The notes beneath the pieces were generated by a model, which was not told where the DNA came from, searched no databases, and worked only from the letters and a program-made list of their open reading frames with translations. 64,000 nucleotides of DNA from Acutalibacter sp. 1XD8-33. GTDB taxonomy: Bacteria; Bacillota; Clostridia; Oscillospirales; Acutalibacteraceae. Shown piece by piece: positions 1-8,591 of this stretch; within the stretch, counting starts at the first letter, position 1; each line of letters opens with the position of its first letter. Made by a program: the position numbers and the translations under genes. The DNA is taken from positions 206,731 to 270,730 of the forward strand of contig NZ_RAZF01000002.1 in assembly GCF_003612555.1 (NCBI RefSeq), given 5' to 3'.

Positions 1-141
1 ATCGTGGTGCCCCTCACCCTTCTGCTGCCCGGCCTGGGCTTCGGCGTGCGGGGGGTGTTCCTGGCGGAGCCCATCTCCAACGCCATCGGTGGGCTGGCCT
101 GCTTCCTCACCATGTGGCAGGTGATCTACCGGAAACTCTAA
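1..141 (+). CDS. MATE-family efflux transporter, C-terminal fragment
   Basis: The reading frame is open from base 1 and stops at a TAA at 139-141, giving 46 residues. The sequence is hydrophobic, with a segment VFLAEPISNAIGGLA followed by a short basic end (YRKL). This is the usual last-helix pattern of MATE (multi-antimicrobial extrusion) Na+ or H+ antiporters of the DinF/NorM type, in which FLAEP-like motifs are common in Clostridia. MATE proteins sit in the cytoplasmic membrane and export cationic compounds. Only the tail is visible, so substrate and operon cannot be judged. No T-rich terminator follows directly; the next 400 bases are repeat-derived. Confidence 0.75.
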   Translation: MVVPLTLLLPGLGFGVRGVFLAEPISNAIGGLACFLTMWQVIYRKL

Positions 142-274
142 GCTGGTGACATCCGCCGAAGTTTAATTTGCACAAGGAGTATAATATGCCAGATTTTCTG
201 TATAAACATTATTCTGCTCATCTTTTGTTCTATACGGGAATTGCGGTGGAGACTTCCGGCGGAAGGGAGACGGT

Positions 275-545
275 TCAGAGGTTGAGGAGTGTCCAAACCG
301 TGCGTTTTAGGACGATATTTTGGAGTCTCGCCTGCCGGCTCGGTCGGCTCAGAACAGTCTCCACCGGAGACTTTCCCTCTCCGGCGGTTTAGAGTTGCTC
401 CAAATCAAAGATTTGGTCAACTCTTGGGCTCAAGAGTTCGTTAGACTTCATCTTACGAACTCTGCCCCTAAAAAACCCGTAACCTTTGAAAGGGTCGACG
501 AGACTTTTACTGTTCGCCTATTGGAAGTTTTCCATTAACGCTTGG
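275..545. repeat. Mosaic intergenic repeat, copy 1
   Basis: Non-coding mosaic built of modules seen elsewhere in the window. A left end ..TTAGGACGATATTTTGGAG is shared almost exactly with 5838-5858. Next comes a module TCTCGCCTGCCGGCTCGGTC, shared with 28110, 29050, 44211 and, inverted, 48520. Then comes ACAGTCTCCACCGGAGACTTTCCC, shared with 5875. It fills the gap between the MATE gene and the secreted protein gene. Open frames across it are not convincing. Confidence 0.6.
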
Positions 546-617
546 CTCTGGGCAGTCCCAGAGTTTGCAGCCCGGCGCCACTATTTCAAAAGGAAGGAGC
601 TCGCTTGGGAAAAAGTT

Positions 618-1133
618 TTGACGGTTCTGGCGGCTATTCTGCTGGTGTCCCTTCTCGCGCTGTCCGCTTCGGCGGCGACTACCGAGAACGCGGAGGCAAT
701 CGCGGAAGCAAAGGAAGGGCAGGAGGAGATGCGTCAGGACTACCTGAAGGCCGGGTGGACGGACATCACCAACGAGCTCCAGGCAGAGGCCCAGGCGGAG
801 GAAATCGACCCGGAAACCTGGGAGCTCGCCAATCGGGACTTGGAGGCGGCAGCCACCGAGGGGAAAAGGGCGGCCATTCTGGCCGCCCGCAATGAGATCA
901 CCTATAGCTATAGCTGGTCAATCGACGAGGTCTCCAGCTATGTTCTGGACCCGGAAGAGCAGGAGTTTGGGTTTGTGCCCTCTTTCTCAGAGCTTTTCCT
1001 AGAGGATTGGGACGTCCCCTGCCAACCAATCACAGAGGAAGAGAGAAAAGCTCTGGAAGAAGAAATGGCAAAAACCATGCTGGCAGTGTCGGAAGAATTT
1101 GCCGCACAGGCCAAAGACATCGTAACGGTATGA
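618..1133 (+). CDS. Secreted or membrane-anchored protein of unknown function; start probably damaged
   Basis: A signal-peptide-like hydrophobic stretch (VLAAILLVSLLALSASAA) is followed by an acidic, helical, Glu/Ala-rich domain of about 150 residues with no recognised family. The intact frame extends upstream into repeat DNA. No in-frame ATG has a good ribosome binding site; the in-frame TTG at 618 lies 18 bases after the only strong site (AGGAAGGAG, 591-599). A TTG at 605 has ideal spacing but is out of frame. Restoring one A to the A5 run at 610-614 and one T to the T4 run at 616-619 would give M-G-K-K-F-L-T-V and join the signal peptide to that TTG. So either the gene has lost its start through two homopolymer contractions, or the assembly carries two indel errors. 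Function unknown. Confidence 0.55.
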   Translation: MTVLAAILLVSLLALSASAATTENAEAIAEAKEGQEEMRQDYLKAGWTDITNELQAEAQAEEIDPETWELANRDLEAAATEGKRAAILAARNEITYSYSWSIDEVSSYVLDPEEQEFGFVPSFSELFLEDWDVPCQPITEEERKALEEEMAKTMLAVSEEFAAQAKDIVTV

Positions 1134-1149
1134 TAGGATTTATGCCGGT

Positions 1150-1466
1150 TAGAAAAAAGCCCGAGCAAAACTTTTCCCTTGGTCAACTTTTGCGCACTCA
1201 ACCAGTCAGGTTAAAAGTTTTTGAGACTTACCGAAGGTAATGTCTTAAACTTCTTTTCAAAAAGTTTGCTCCACTCCAGGGTGAAACCCCAGACCCCTGG
1301 TCAGCTTAAGACCTGCTGGGCCGGTCAGAATTGTCCAGGGAAAAAGTTTCATCCACCTTTTCAAAGGTGGTAGGGTTCTCAGGGGGCGACAATCGCCACT
1401 GGCGATTGTCGCCGACCGAGGCAGCAGCCGGGATTCAACGCCCCTGAGTCGCCGGAGGCCAAAACA
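1150..1466. repeat. Mosaic intergenic repeat, copy 2
   Basis: Fills the gap between the secreted protein gene and the sugar kinase gene. It contains the hairpin module around 1213-1262 (AAGTTTTTGAGACTTACCGA...) that recurs almost identically at 48391-48441. It also has a GACCCCTGGTCAGCTTAAGACC module, a CGACAATCGCCACTGGCGAT hairpin, and a right end GTCGCCGGAGGCCAAAACAT matching the right ends at 29315 and 34180. Confidence 0.65.
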
Positions 1467-1557
1467 TACTCCCCAAAAGAATACTTTATTGAGAGATCGC
1501 GTGCGTAGCCGCTTGTCTCTCAGAAAGTATAGAATCTTTGAAAAGAGGTATCATCTT

Positions 1558-3156
1558 ATGGAGAAACAGCAAGTCATTTCAGCGGTCCAATCCGGCGAAA
1601 CCGCTTTAGGCATAGAACTGGGTTCCACCCGTATCAAGGCCGTGCTCATCGGTCCCAACCACCAGCCCATTGCCACGGGAGCCCATGACTGGGAAAACCG
1701 CCTGGAAAACGGTCTATGGACCTATCGCCTGGAGGACGTCTGGAAGGGAATTCAGCACGCCTACCGGCAGCTCGCTGAAACCCTGGCCGACAGCTATGGC
1801 GCCTCTCTCGAACGGCTGGGAGCCTTGGGCGTATCCGCCATGATGCACGGCTATCTTCCTTTTGACGCGGAAGGCCGACAGCTGTGCGAATTCCGTACCT
1901 GGCGCAATACCGTTACCGAAGAGGAGTCTGCCCTGCTTACCGAACAGTTCCAGTTTAATATCCCCCAGCGGTGGAGCATTGCCCATCTTTACCGGGCCAT
2001 CCGGAAAAAGGAGGCTCATGTGCCCCGTCTGGCTTTCTTGACCACCCTGGCCGGATATGTCCACTGGATGCTTACCGGCCGCAAGGTAGTGGGCGTGGGC
2101 GAAGCTGCGGGCATGTTCCCGGTGGACAGCGCCAGCGGGACCTTCCATGAGGGCATGATCCGGCAATTCGATGAAATCCTGGCCTCGGAGAGCCTCCCCT
2201 GGCGTCTGGAGGACGTGCTGCCCCAGGTACTCCCCGCCGGGGCCCAAGCCGGAACCCTCACCTCTGAGGGGGCAAGGCTATTGGATCCCACAGGAACACT
2301 GAAGCCCGGTGTGCCCCTCTGCCCTCCTGAGGGAGACGCCGGAACCGGTATGACCGCCACCAATAGTGTGGCTCCCCGCACCGGAAACGTGTCTGCCGGC
2401 ACTTCGATTTTTGCCATGGTGGTGCTGGAACGGCCTCTTTCCCGGGTCTATCCAGAGCTGGACATGGTAGCTACCCCCACCGGCCGTCCCGTAGCCATGG
2501 TCCATTGCAACACCTGCACCTCGGACCTGGACGCCTGGGTTCAGCTCTTTGCCCAGGTGTTGGAGCAGGCGGGACACGTCCTGCCCAAATCCCGGCTCTA
2601 CGACATGCTCTATCATCAGGCCCTTTCTGGCGCGGCAGATTGCGGGGGCGTAGTCAGCTATAACTGTTATTCCGGCGAACCGGTCATCGGCCTCTCAGAA
2701 GGCCGGCCTCTGCTCACCCGCCAGCCGGAGGCACCTATGTCCCTGGGAAATTTCATGCGCGCCCAGCTCTATGCGGCCATGGCTCCGCTGAAAATGGGCA
2801 TGGACCTTCTTCTGGACCAGGAAAAGGCGGCGCTGGATCGCCTGTATGGCCACGGCGGACTGTTCAAAACCCCAAACGTGGGCCAGCGGCTCATGGCTGG
2901 GGCCCTGAACGTGCCCGTTTCCGTGATGGAAACTGCCGGAGAGGGCGGGCCCTGGGGTATGGCAATCCTGGCCTTGTACAGCGTCCGGGGGCAGGGCAGC
3001 ACTCTGGAGGACTACCTTGCGCGGGAAGTTTTCGCCCAGGCAAAGGGCTCCTGCGTCCAGCCGCTTCCTGAAGATTCCGCCGGGTTCCAGCAATTTCTGG
3101 CACGATACAAGGCAGGCTTGCCTATTGAACGGTTAGCCGCTGCCACCCAGATTTAA
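1558..3156 (+). CDS. FGGY-family carbohydrate kinase
   Basis: A 532-residue cytoplasmic kinase predicted to phosphorylate a pentulose-type sugar with ATP. The N-terminal FGGY domain begins with the phosphate-1 motif GIELGSTRIKAVLIG (about residues 18-32). A Ser/Ala-rich segment GVSAMMHGYLPFD carries the region that precedes the substrate site. The C-terminal ATPase domain contains AGTSIFAMVVLE and the GEGGPWGMAILAL segment typical of the family. Length is normal for FGGY kinases. ATG at 1558 is chosen over earlier frame-open codons because AAAAGAGGT lies 9 bases upstream. The specific sugar (L-ribulose, D-xylulose or other) cannot be fixed: no isomerase, epimerase or sugar transporter is adjacent. 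It stands alone between two repeat-filled gaps. Confidence 0.85.
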   Translation: MEKQQVISAVQSGETALGIELGSTRIKAVLIGPNHQPIATGAHDWENRLENGLWTYRLEDVWKGIQHAYRQLAETLADSYGASLERLGALGVSAMMHGYLPFDAEGRQLCEFRTWRNTVTEEESALLTEQFQFNIPQRWSIAHLYRAIRKKEAHVPRLAFLTTLAGYVHWMLTGRKVVGVGEAAGMFPVDSASGTFHEGMIRQFDEILASESLPWRLEDVLPQVLPAGAQAGTLTSEGARLLDPTGTLKPGVPLCPPEGDAGTGMTATNSVAPRTGNVSAGTSIFAMVVLERPLSRVYPELDMVATPTGRPVAMVHCNTCTSDLDAWVQLFAQVLEQAGHVLPKSRLYDMLYHQALSGAADCGGVVSYNCYSGEPVIGLSEGRPLLTRQPEAPMSLGNFMRAQLYAAMAPLKMGMDLLLDQEKAALDRLYGHGGLFKTPNVGQRLMAGALNVPVSVMETAGEGGPWGMAILALYSVRGQGSTLEDYLAREVFAQAKGSCVQPLPEDSAGFQQFLARYKAGLPIERLAAATQI

Positions 3157-3206
3157 TTTACCCTTTTTGAACCTGGTTGTCAAGGTGTTTGAAGCAATGG
3201 TTAAGA

Positions 3207-3243
3207 TAGGAAGGCCGGTACACACTGTATTGGCCTTCTCTCC
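3207..3243 (+). terminator. Possible terminator after the sugar kinase
   Basis: GAAGGCC (3210-3216) pairs with GGCCTTC (3232-3238) across a 15-base loop and is followed by a short pyrimidine run (TCTCTCCC). The stem is convincing but the T-run is weak. Confidence 0.4.
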
Positions 3244-3399
3244 CATTTAAGGGGTAATTCTATACTCCAATACATAACTAAGCAGTTTTGTGGGGCAGCG
3301 CCTCGTTCACTGTGAACATTGGATCCAAACACATATGCCGCAGAGAGTATGCCTTTTGAGATCAAAATATAGCAATTCAAGATAAAATCCCAATTGTAG

Positions 3400-3561
3400 G
3401 AGCACTTCCGAAGGTGCTTTCTCACTCCCCCTATCCCAGAGACATAAGCCCCTCTCCTCCGGCCCTGGCTTTCCGGCAGGCTGTTCAGCGCGTTCCACAG
3501 ACGGCAGAACCTCGTCCTGGGGGTCCCAGGAGTAAAAGTCGCGCAAGTTGATAATCGTCAT
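3400..3561 (-). pseudogene. Degenerate remnant resembling small sigma-factor-like proteins of mobile elements
   Basis: On the minus strand an ATG at 3561 opens MTIINLRDFYSWDPQDEVL, which resembles the start of short sigma-70-like proteins of clostridial mobile elements (typically M-x-x-I-N-L-R-D-F-Y-P-W). About 20 codons later the similarity continues in another frame as LWNALNSLPESQGRRRGAY, like the SLPExQxRRIYAHY region of those proteins. One frameshift and a lost C-terminus are therefore needed, so I read it as a dead fragment. The whole gap from 3244 to 3864 otherwise holds no credible intact gene. A second unidentified minus-strand open stretch (about 3581-3790, with LVIFLAPYEMKNHYNL) may be part of the same remnant. 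Family assignment is from memory of similar sequences and is tentative. Confidence 0.35.
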
Positions 3562-3864
3562 GGTAGCATTCCATGGATTAGCCCTGCTGGCTGATCAGGT
3601 TATAATGATTTTTCATCTCATATGGTGCCAAGAATATAACTAAATTGGGTTTGGAGAAATCTTCTGCCAGACTGATGCCATCTGGTACACAGCGATTTGT
3701 TGCTTTGGGGGATTTAAGAAGTTTTCCCATTCCCACTAAAGAAGAGCCGTCTCTACTCTCCCCGACGCCGGTGAGGAACCGAACCGCTGCCAAGGGCTCT
3801 CCGCACAACGCGACAGAAAACCCGCTGGAGGTACTGGTTATGTTCTGGCCTCTCCAAACCTGCC

Positions 3865-3892
3865 GCATACTCCCCCACTGCGCCGCATACAT
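3865..3892 (+). promoter_or_regulatory. Sigma-E-like promoter for spoIIID
   Basis: GCATACT (3865-3871), 14 bases, then CATACAT (3886-3892). This resembles the mother-cell sigma-E consensus (about GNATATT, 13-15 bases, CATACA-T). It lies 27 bases before the spoIIID start, and spoIIID is a sigma-E gene in Bacillus subtilis and Clostridia. Assignment is by motif only. Confidence 0.6.
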
Positions 3893-3919
3893 ATAGAACA
3901 CCGAAAGAAGGTGCCCTAT

Positions 3920-4174
3920 ATGTCAAACAATGTGATCGACGACCGCGCAACCAAGTTAGGGGAATATATTGTGGAAAACAAGGCCACCGTCCGCTGCGCC
4001 GCCAAACAGTTTGGGGTAAGCAAGAGTACGGTACATAAGGATGTGTCGCAGCGTTTGAAGTATATCGACCGGGGTCTATACCGCGACGTAAAGAATGTCC
4101 TGGCCGTAAACAAGGCCCAGCGGCACATCCGCGGGGGTATGGCAACCAAAAAGAAGTATGAATCCCTAAAATGA
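3920..4174 (+). CDS. spoIIID: Sporulation transcriptional regulator SpoIIID
   Basis: An 84-residue DNA-binding protein that switches the mother-cell programme between sigma-E and sigma-K during spore formation. The helix-turn-helix is plain: ATVRCAAKQFGVSKSTVHKD (about residues 22-41) matches the family's TVRxxAKxFGVSKSTVHKD. The C-terminal basic segment KAQRHIRGGMATKKKY matches the second DNA-contacting region (RHLRGGEATKxKY). Length is usual for clostridial SpoIIID. ATG at 3920 is preferred over a GTG at 3911 because AGAAGG ends 8 bases upstream. It is monocistronic, with a sigma-E-like promoter before it and a strong terminator after it. Its presence is the clearest sign that the organism forms endospores. 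Confidence 0.95.
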   Translation: MSNNVIDDRATKLGEYIVENKATVRCAAKQFGVSKSTVHKDVSQRLKYIDRGLYRDVKNVLAVNKAQRHIRGGMATKKKYESLK

Positions 4175-4180
4175 AGCAGT

Positions 4181-4217
4181 GCCCGCCGCCGGAATCTCCG
4201 GGGCGGGCCTGATTTTT
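4181..4217 (+). terminator. Rho-independent terminator after spoIIID
   Basis: GCCCGCC (4181-4187) pairs with GGCGGGC (4202-4208), extended inward by CCGG/CCGG pairing, followed by a T5 run. It lies between convergent genes and could act for both strands. Confidence 0.8.
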
Positions 4218-5781
4218 ATTCTGTGGGCGGAGGCAGGGCCGGACGGCTAGCATCTCCCGTCTGTAACCGGTGGAGAATGGTGGCCGTCTGGGCCCGTATG
4301 GCCATTTAGCCTGCCACTGGAGCCCGTGATCAGCCCGACATCCGTCGCCCACTGCAAGGGCACTTGGGCATAGGCGTCCACCTGACTCTTATCCGGGAAC
4401 TCGTCCAGAGACCGGCCCCGGTCCACGTCATAATTCTTGTAGTCCGCGTAGCGGTAGAAGATCGCGGCGAATTCCTGCCGGCTGATCTCCCGGTTGGGCT
4501 GGAAGCTACCGTCGGCGTAGCCCCGGACAATGCCATTTTCCGCCGCCCACTGTACCTGGGACGCGAACCGGCTTCCGGCTTTCACGTCTGTGAAGGAGGG
4601 GCTCTCCTGGGGCGCGGGCTTTCCCTCCAGGCGGTGGAGGATCGTCACCAGCTCTGCCCGAGTGGTGGCCTTATTGGGCAGAAAGCGGTCCCCCACGCCC
4701 TCCATCAGACCGTTCTCCACGGCATACCGTACCTCCCCGGCAAACCACATCCATAAAGCCGCCCACCGGAGCCGGCGTGGCGGTGGGCACCGGCGTGGGA
4801 GCCGGGATAGACGAGGGTGTCGCCGTGGGGCCGGGGGTAGGCGTGGGCATGGTGGCGTTGAAGTGGATGTTCGACATCTTCAGGACATCCCTCTCATAAA
4901 CGAAATTGATCTTCTCCCAGTCCTCCTTTGAGCCTGTGTAGTACACATTTTCCAGAGGAAGGCCTGCGTTAAAGGCCGAAACCTCCATGCGCGCCACAGT
5001 ATCCGGGATGATGATGCTGGAAAATCTCTCCGGCTTGTCCACCGCCATGTGCCATATTTTTGTCACGCCATAGGGAATCACCAGATCTCCCGTCTGGGCA
5101 AGGGGAGAAAAGACCAGCTCCTTCTTGTCCTTGGTGAGGACCAGATTGCCCACGTCCGTAAACTTGCTGTTCTCGGGGTCAATCGAGATCGTAGCCCGGT
5201 TTCCACAGGTGTTGAAGGGGAATTTTGTCTCCACAATGCTATAGCTCTTGGGCAGAGTGACTTTCACAATTTTCTCGCACTGGTCAAAAGCGCTGAGGGA
5301 AACCCTTGTGATCCCTTCCGGAACCGCGTACTCGCTGCCCTTCCCGCAGGGATAGGCCAGAAGAGCCTTTTTGTCCTTTGTACACAGGACCCCGTCAATA
5401 TCGCAATAGCTGCCGTTCTCCGGGTCCACATGGATGCTCCTGAGGTCGGTGCAGGCCGCGAAGGGGGCGAAGTCCAGGGATTTCACCCCGACCGGTATGG
5501 TCACCTCGGTAAGCCCCGTGCAGCCCTCGAACACGCTGGCCCCTATGACGGTCAGGCTTTCCGGCCGGGTAACGCCGGTGATCTTCCGGCACCACCGGAA
5601 AGCGTCCTCAAAGATAGTCTCCACGCCCTCGGGGATGACCACATCCTTGTCCGTGCCCTTGGAGGCGGTGAGCACGCCGTTCTCGATGACGAAATCCCCC
5701 CGCTTCCCGCCGCCGCGCCCATGGGGAAGGCCAGTACCAGCAGGCAGAGAGCCAATAGAGCCGCTAACAGTCTTTTTTCAT
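4216..5781 (-). pseudogene. BspA-type leucine-rich-repeat SLH surface protein, frameshifted
   Basis: Read through its breaks, this encodes a secreted surface protein of about 520 residues. It has a signal peptide (RLLAALLALCLLVLAFPMGA), BspA/LRR_5-type repeats (for example AFRWCRKITGVTRPESLTVIG and the family's EGCTGLTEVTIP), a Thr/Pro/Ala linker (TPTPGPTATP) and three SLH domains that would bind the cell-wall polymer. Four breaks are visible. The A6 run after ATG 5781 needs seven A. The G6 run near 5696-5701 needs seven G to continue into GDFVIENGVL. About two bases are missing near 4745, between GGFMDV and WFAGEVRYAV. A further shift near 4290-4300 precedes AIRAQTATILHRL. The start has GGAGGG at good spacing. 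It is either a true pseudogene, phase-variable, or a patch of poor consensus sequence. Confidence 0.75.
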
Positions 5782-5807
5782 TTCTTTCCCTCCAATTCTT
5801 TTTCCTA

Positions 5808-5985
5808 ATTTTGGAGTGTCCAAAGCCCATGTTTTTAGGACGATATTTTGGAGTCTCGCCTACCGGGTCGGGTCGGAACAGTCTCCACCGGAGACTTTCC
5901 CCCTCCGGCGGGGAGGGGCTTTGCCCCCTCCACCCCCACCACTTTTGAAAAAGTGGACAAAACTTTTTCAGTTCCTTTGCGATAC
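5808..5985. repeat. Mosaic intergenic repeat, copy 3
   Basis: Shares its first 80 bases almost exactly with copy 1 at 283-365 (GAGTGTCCAAA..., TTAGGACGATATTTTGGAG, ACAGTCTCCACCGGAGACTT). It continues with the module GGGGCTTTGCCCCCTCCACC and CACTTTTGAAAAAGTGG, also found at 46890-46935. It separates the surface-protein gene from the AEC transporter. Confidence 0.65.
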
Positions 5986-6076
5986 TCTTTCTCTTAACCT
6001 CCTGGACTTGGACTCTCCCCATTCTTTCCGCATCTGTTTTTATGAGAGCATCCCCCTTTATCCGTGCAAAACTGTA

Positions 6077-6991
6077 TCAGAATACCAGCCCGGCCACGGC
6101 CACCGCCACAGGCAGGGTCAGAATAGAGAGCACCGTGCTCAGAGCAACGGTCTGGCAGGCGTAGGGGTAGTCCTGGTTATACAGCTGGGCATAGACCGCC
6201 ACGTTGGCCCCCACAGGAGCCGCAGCCGCCACCAGAATCACAAACTTTACCGTGGCCTCCACGGGCAGAAAGATCAGGGGCAGCAGGGTCAGGGCGGGAA
6301 TTAACAGCAGCCGCACCCCGCTGAGGGCATAGAGCCTAGGGGAGAGGAAGGTTCTCCGCAGCTCCGTCTGGGCCAGGTAGATGCCCAAAACGATCATGGC
6401 TACCGGAGAATTCAAACCCGCTACGCCGCTGACAGCTCCCCGGGCAAAGCTGGGCAGTCGGCTTCCCAGCCCGGTTAGGAACAGCAGCAGCCCGATCCCC
6501 GTGCCGATGGCGATGGGATTGAGCAGCAGGGCCTTGGGGCTCATCCCCACCTTCTCGCCCCGGAGCAGGCCTGCGCCATAGGTCCACTGCATCAGGTTCA
6601 GCAGCACCACGAAACCCACCAGAAGGAATACCGCCTCGTCTCCGAACCCCGCCCGTACCAGGGGGATCCCCATAAAGCCGCAGTTGGAGAAGGAGGCGGC
6701 GAAATTGTCAATGGGCCTTTTGGGATAGATCAGCCGGGAAACCAGGATGGAGACTGCCAGCGCCCCCGCGGCCAGGAGGGCGCTGATTCCCAGCTGGGAC
6801 AGCTTGTCTATAGAGAAGGGCACACAGAAGCTGTCCACAATTACAGTGGGAATCACCAGCCAGACCAGCACATTGGCCAAGGATTTGCTGCCCTCTTTCG
6901 TAATTTTCCCCGTCTTGAACAGGGCAAATCCCAAAAACATGTAGATTGCCATGGTCAGGGTCTGCCGGAATACAATGAGTGCCGGTTCCAT
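6077..6991 (-). CDS. AEC-family (auxin efflux carrier type) transporter
   Basis: A 304-residue inner-membrane protein with about ten hydrophobic segments in two similar halves, as in the AEC family of malonate/auxin-type permeases. Family-like features are an N-terminal FLGFALFKTGKIT segment, SFSNCGFMGIPLV in the first half (a conserved N-x-G-F-xG-I/M-P-L motif) and AAAAPVGANVAVYAQLY in the second. ATG 6991 is chosen because AAAGGAG lies 9 bases upstream; the frame stays open further upstream without support. It follows the flippase gene after 17 bases and may be read from the same transcript, but AEC proteins have no known part in polysaccharide export. Substrate unknown. Confidence 0.85.
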   Translation of the reverse strand: MEPALIVFRQTLTMAIYMFLGFALFKTGKITKEGSKSLANVLVWLVIPTVIVDSFCVPFSIDKLSQLGISALLAAGALAVSILVSRLIYPKRPIDNFAASFSNCGFMGIPLVRAGFGDEAVFLLVGFVVLLNLMQWTYGAGLLRGEKVGMSPKALLLNPIAIGTGIGLLLFLTGLGSRLPSFARGAVSGVAGLNSPVAMIVLGIYLAQTELRRTFLSPRLYALSGVRLLLIPALTLLPLIFLPVEATVKFVILVAAAAPVGANVAVYAQLYNQDYPYACQTVALSTVLSILTLPVAVAVAGLVF

Positions 6992-7008
6992 TCTAGAAAA
7001 CTCCTTTT

Positions 7009-8574
7009 CTACTGTTTCTTCTCTCTTTTTATAAACAGGGACAACACCCATCTTGCGGTTTTGAATTCCTCCCGCCAGAAATGGGCCGCCAAAAGCAATC
7101 CGTTCCCTACCCCTCCGCAGATCAGGAGCCGCAGCGCCAGCGTTTCTATCAGCCCGCCGGTTATCTGTCCGCAAAGAATGTCTATGATCCACCAGACGCC
7201 AGACAAAACCACAAAATACCCGGCGCATGTTCGGAAAAAGGAGCCTACCGGCCTTTTCAGGCAATGGCGGAACAGCAGGCAAGGCTCTATCCACAGGGGC
7301 ACCAGCAGAGTACTGACCAGTGTACCGGCAAACACGCCCAGCATCCCCCAGTATTGCACCAGAATCAGAGACGCGATCAGGTTCACCAGGGCTTCTCCCA
7401 GGGCCTTATACCGGTCGATCCAGAACATTCCCATGGAGTTCCAGACGGTCAGTCCCGGGCCCCGGATTCCGATAAGGAAGAAATTCAGGCACAAAACCAA
7501 AAGCACCGGCCTGTCCAGCACATATTGTGGGCCGAAGCTCAGCTCCACAAAGGTGGGCAGGAGCTCATACAGGCAGATTGCCGAAAAGCCATAAAGCCAT
7601 TGAGAGATAAAGAAGGCTGTGCGGAAAACCGCGTAGAGCGCCTCGGAGTCCTCCGTGGCCGCCAGATTCCCTACGCTGGCGGTAATTCCGTTAAAGGCTT
7701 TGGCAATTATCTGCCGCACCGAGCCAATGATGAGGTTGTTGTTGGAGTATGCCCCCACGCTGGAAATCCCTACAAAGGAGGAGATCAGCAGGCTGTCCGT
7801 ATTCTTTGTGGTGACCTCCCCAACCTTGTGCAGAGCCATGGCCTTGACATCCCGGACAATTTTGGCCTTTTCCTCTTCAGGCAGCCTTTTTGTGGATTTC
7901 TCCCGCAGATAGGGATACATTCTCTCTGCCTGCCGGGTAATACAGAGACTGCACAAGACGCTGCTCACCATCCCCAAAGTCAGATACGCGATGAAATCTC
8001 CCGTGGTCACGAGAACCGCGATTTGAAGGCTGATGGTTACAACCTGAAACACCGTGCGGTAGATGATGGGAATATATTCCTTCTGGTGAGCCACGATTAG
8101 ACTGTGTTTATAGGTAAGCAGATAGGAGCTGGCTGAATTACAGAGATACAGAAGATAGATGAGATAGAGATGCTCCACATCTGAGATATTCCCTGTGAAG
8201 TTCTGCAAAAAGGGCAGCAGCGCCAGCCCAAAGACCAGAATGCAGGCAGCGATCCCCTGATACAACCGTTTCCGCACCCGCAGCAGCACCTGTTGCATGG
8301 AAATATCCCCCTGGGCCACAGGGCGGTACATGTCGTAATTCATAATCATCCCGATTCCCATTTCAGACAGGGAGAGAATGCCCAGAATATCCCCAAACAG
8401 CCCGTTGATCCCTACATAGCTCTCGCTGAGGGTACGAGTGAATACCATCCGCCCAATATAGCCCATCAGAATGGAAACAGCCTGGGCAACCATGCCCACC
8501 GTGGCGTTAATCGCTGAATATTCCGCTCTGGTCTTTTGCTGCGGAGGAGCCTGTCCGTTCTTTTGGCTTTTCAT
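7009..8574 (-). CDS. Wzx-type polysaccharide/oligosaccharide flippase
   Basis: A 521-residue membrane protein of the MOP superfamily, with about 12-14 hydrophobic segments and a basic N-terminus. Segments such as GIGMIMNYDMYRP, EVTTKNTDSLLISSFVG and VGAYSNNNLIIG resemble the oligosaccharide flippase (Wzx/RfbX-like) group, which moves lipid-linked glycans across the membrane. Length is normal. It follows the DUF4832-type gene by 17 bases with a GGAAGG site before its ATG. Placed at the end of a run of glycosyltransferases, it probably exports the product of the downstream half of this locus. PelG is a separate MOP-like protein in the same operon, so the locus may handle two glycans. Confidence 0.85.
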   Translation of the reverse strand: MKSQKNGQAPPQQKTRAEYSAINATVGMVAQAVSILMGYIGRMVFTRTLSESYVGINGLFGDILGILSLSEMGIGMIMNYDMYRPVAQGDISMQQVLLRVRKRLYQGIAACILVFGLALLPFLQNFTGNISDVEHLYLIYLLYLCNSASSYLLTYKHSLIVAHQKEYIPIIYRTVFQVVTISLQIAVLVTTGDFIAYLTLGMVSSVLCSLCITRQAERMYPYLREKSTKRLPEEEKAKIVRDVKAMALHKVGEVTTKNTDSLLISSFVGISSVGAYSNNNLIIGSVRQIIAKAFNGITASVGNLAATEDSEALYAVFRTAFFISQWLYGFSAICLYELLPTFVELSFGPQYVLDRPVLLVLCLNFFLIGIRGPGLTVWNSMGMFWIDRYKALGEALVNLIASLILVQYWGMLGVFAGTLVSTLLVPLWIEPCLLFRHCLKRPVGSFFRTCAGYFVVLSGVWWIIDILCGQITGGLIETLALRLLICGGVGNGLLLAAHFWREEFKTARWVLSLFIKREKKQ

Positions 8575-8591
8575 TCCGCCAGCCTTCCCCC

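Noticed and set aside
186..392. Open frame after AAGGAG-TATAAT-ATG at 186
   Set aside because: The ribosome binding site looks good, but after about 25 codons the frame runs into mosaic repeat DNA shared with 5808-5900, and the product resembles no protein.
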